DNA of 64,000 nucleotides. It comes from Pseudomonas cedrina subsp. cedrina (lineage in GTDB: Bacteria; Pseudomonadota; Gammaproteobacteria; Pseudomonadales; Pseudomonadaceae). The position numbers and the translations under genes are program-made. Below are positions 63,897 to 64,000 of this stretch, one piece after another. The stretch is taken from positions 62,001 through 126,000 of the forward strand of contig NZ_MNPW01000003.1 of assembly GCF_001983175.1 (NCBI RefSeq), read 5' to 3'. Below the pieces are notes generated by a model. That model was not told the DNA's origin. It made no database searches and saw nothing but the letters and a program-made list of their open reading frames with translations. Numbering within the stretch: the stretch's first letter is position 1; each line of letters begins with the position of its first letter.

Positions 63897-64000
63897 TCAT
63901 TCTCCTTGGAGAGCTTGTTTGCCGAGCAACGGCTGTTGGCGGATTTCGCTGAGGTACATCCAGGTCAGGGAGACCCAGACCACGCCGTACATCAACATGA
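63897..64000 (-). CDS. narK1: NarK1-type nitrate transporter, C-terminal end
   Basis: The last 33 codons of an MFS protein enter from the right edge: a final membrane segment (LMYGVVWVSLTWMYLSEIR) and a short hydrophilic tail ending QGE. Its position before narK2 matches the narK1-narK2-narGHJI order in pseudomonads. Confidence 0.75.
   Translation of the reverse strand, partial: MLMYGVVWVSLTWMYLSEIRQQPLLGKQALQGE

Overview
The window is a stretch of a Pseudomonas chromosome, almost certainly of the P. fluorescens group. The evidence is the GC-rich coding sequence, the lexA2-imuA-imuB-dnaE2 cassette, the narK1K2GHJI-ppiC-moaA order, and intergenic REP-like repeats and REPINs of the kinds typical of that group. 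Coding density is high. I saw no rRNA, tRNA, CRISPR array, prophage or transposase gene.

Layout. 1-3.9 kb: end of an acetoacetyl-CoA synthetase, a hybrid histidine kinase and a small parvulin. 4.1-10.7 kb (minus): a catabolic cluster of KDG kinase, a PLP dehydratase of the D-serine dehydratase/D-threonine aldolase fold, an IclR regulator, RidA and a complete polar amino-acid ABC transporter. Together they read as a D-glucosaminate (2-amino-2-deoxygluconate) utilisation locus. 11-13.2 kb: two small plus-strand genes, the second overlapping the tail of a TerC/CBS membrane protein. 13.4-15.9 kb: a periplasmic sugar/polyol-binding protein and a zinc alcohol dehydrogenase behind a pair of inverted operator-like sites, without a permease or ATPase. 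16-25.5 kb: SohB, a histidine phosphatase, an SCP2 protein, a GH63-like glucosidase, HglS, a YdcH-like protein and a transketolase.

25.7-35.8 kb (minus) is a DNA-damage region. The SOS mutagenesis cassette lexA2-imuA-imuB-dnaE2 is followed by a second hybrid histidine kinase that overlaps a UvrA2-type ATPase by 4 bp. A perfect palindrome covers the lexA2 ribosome-binding site and start codon. 35.9-41.1 kb (plus) holds an Rhs polymorphic toxin. Its C-terminus carries the R / S-T-S / E-x-E signature of pertussis/cholera-like ADP-ribosyltransferases, and a 136-aa putative immunity gene overlaps it by 4 bp.

41.3-49 kb: small metabolic and stress genes (NudK-like, alpha/beta hydrolase, FMN alpha-hydroxy-acid oxidase, DUF72, HhH protein, DUF4142, DJ-1/PfpI, PLDc_N, hemerythrin, DUF3079). 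49-50.7 kb: a chemoreceptor. 50.7-64 kb (minus): an anaerobic module, made of class III ribonucleotide reductase (nrdD, a separate 51-aa glycyl-radical peptide, nrdG) and the respiratory nitrate reductase operon narK1(partial)-narK2-narGHJI-ppiC-moaA. An ANR/FNR-like box lies upstream of nrdD.

Most worth follow-up: the Rhs ADP-ribosyltransferase toxin and immunity pair, the split NrdD with its glycyl-radical loop on a separate peptide, the predicted D-glucosaminate cluster, the kinase coupled to uvrA2 behind the SOS cassette, and the inverted operator pair before the orphan polyol genes.
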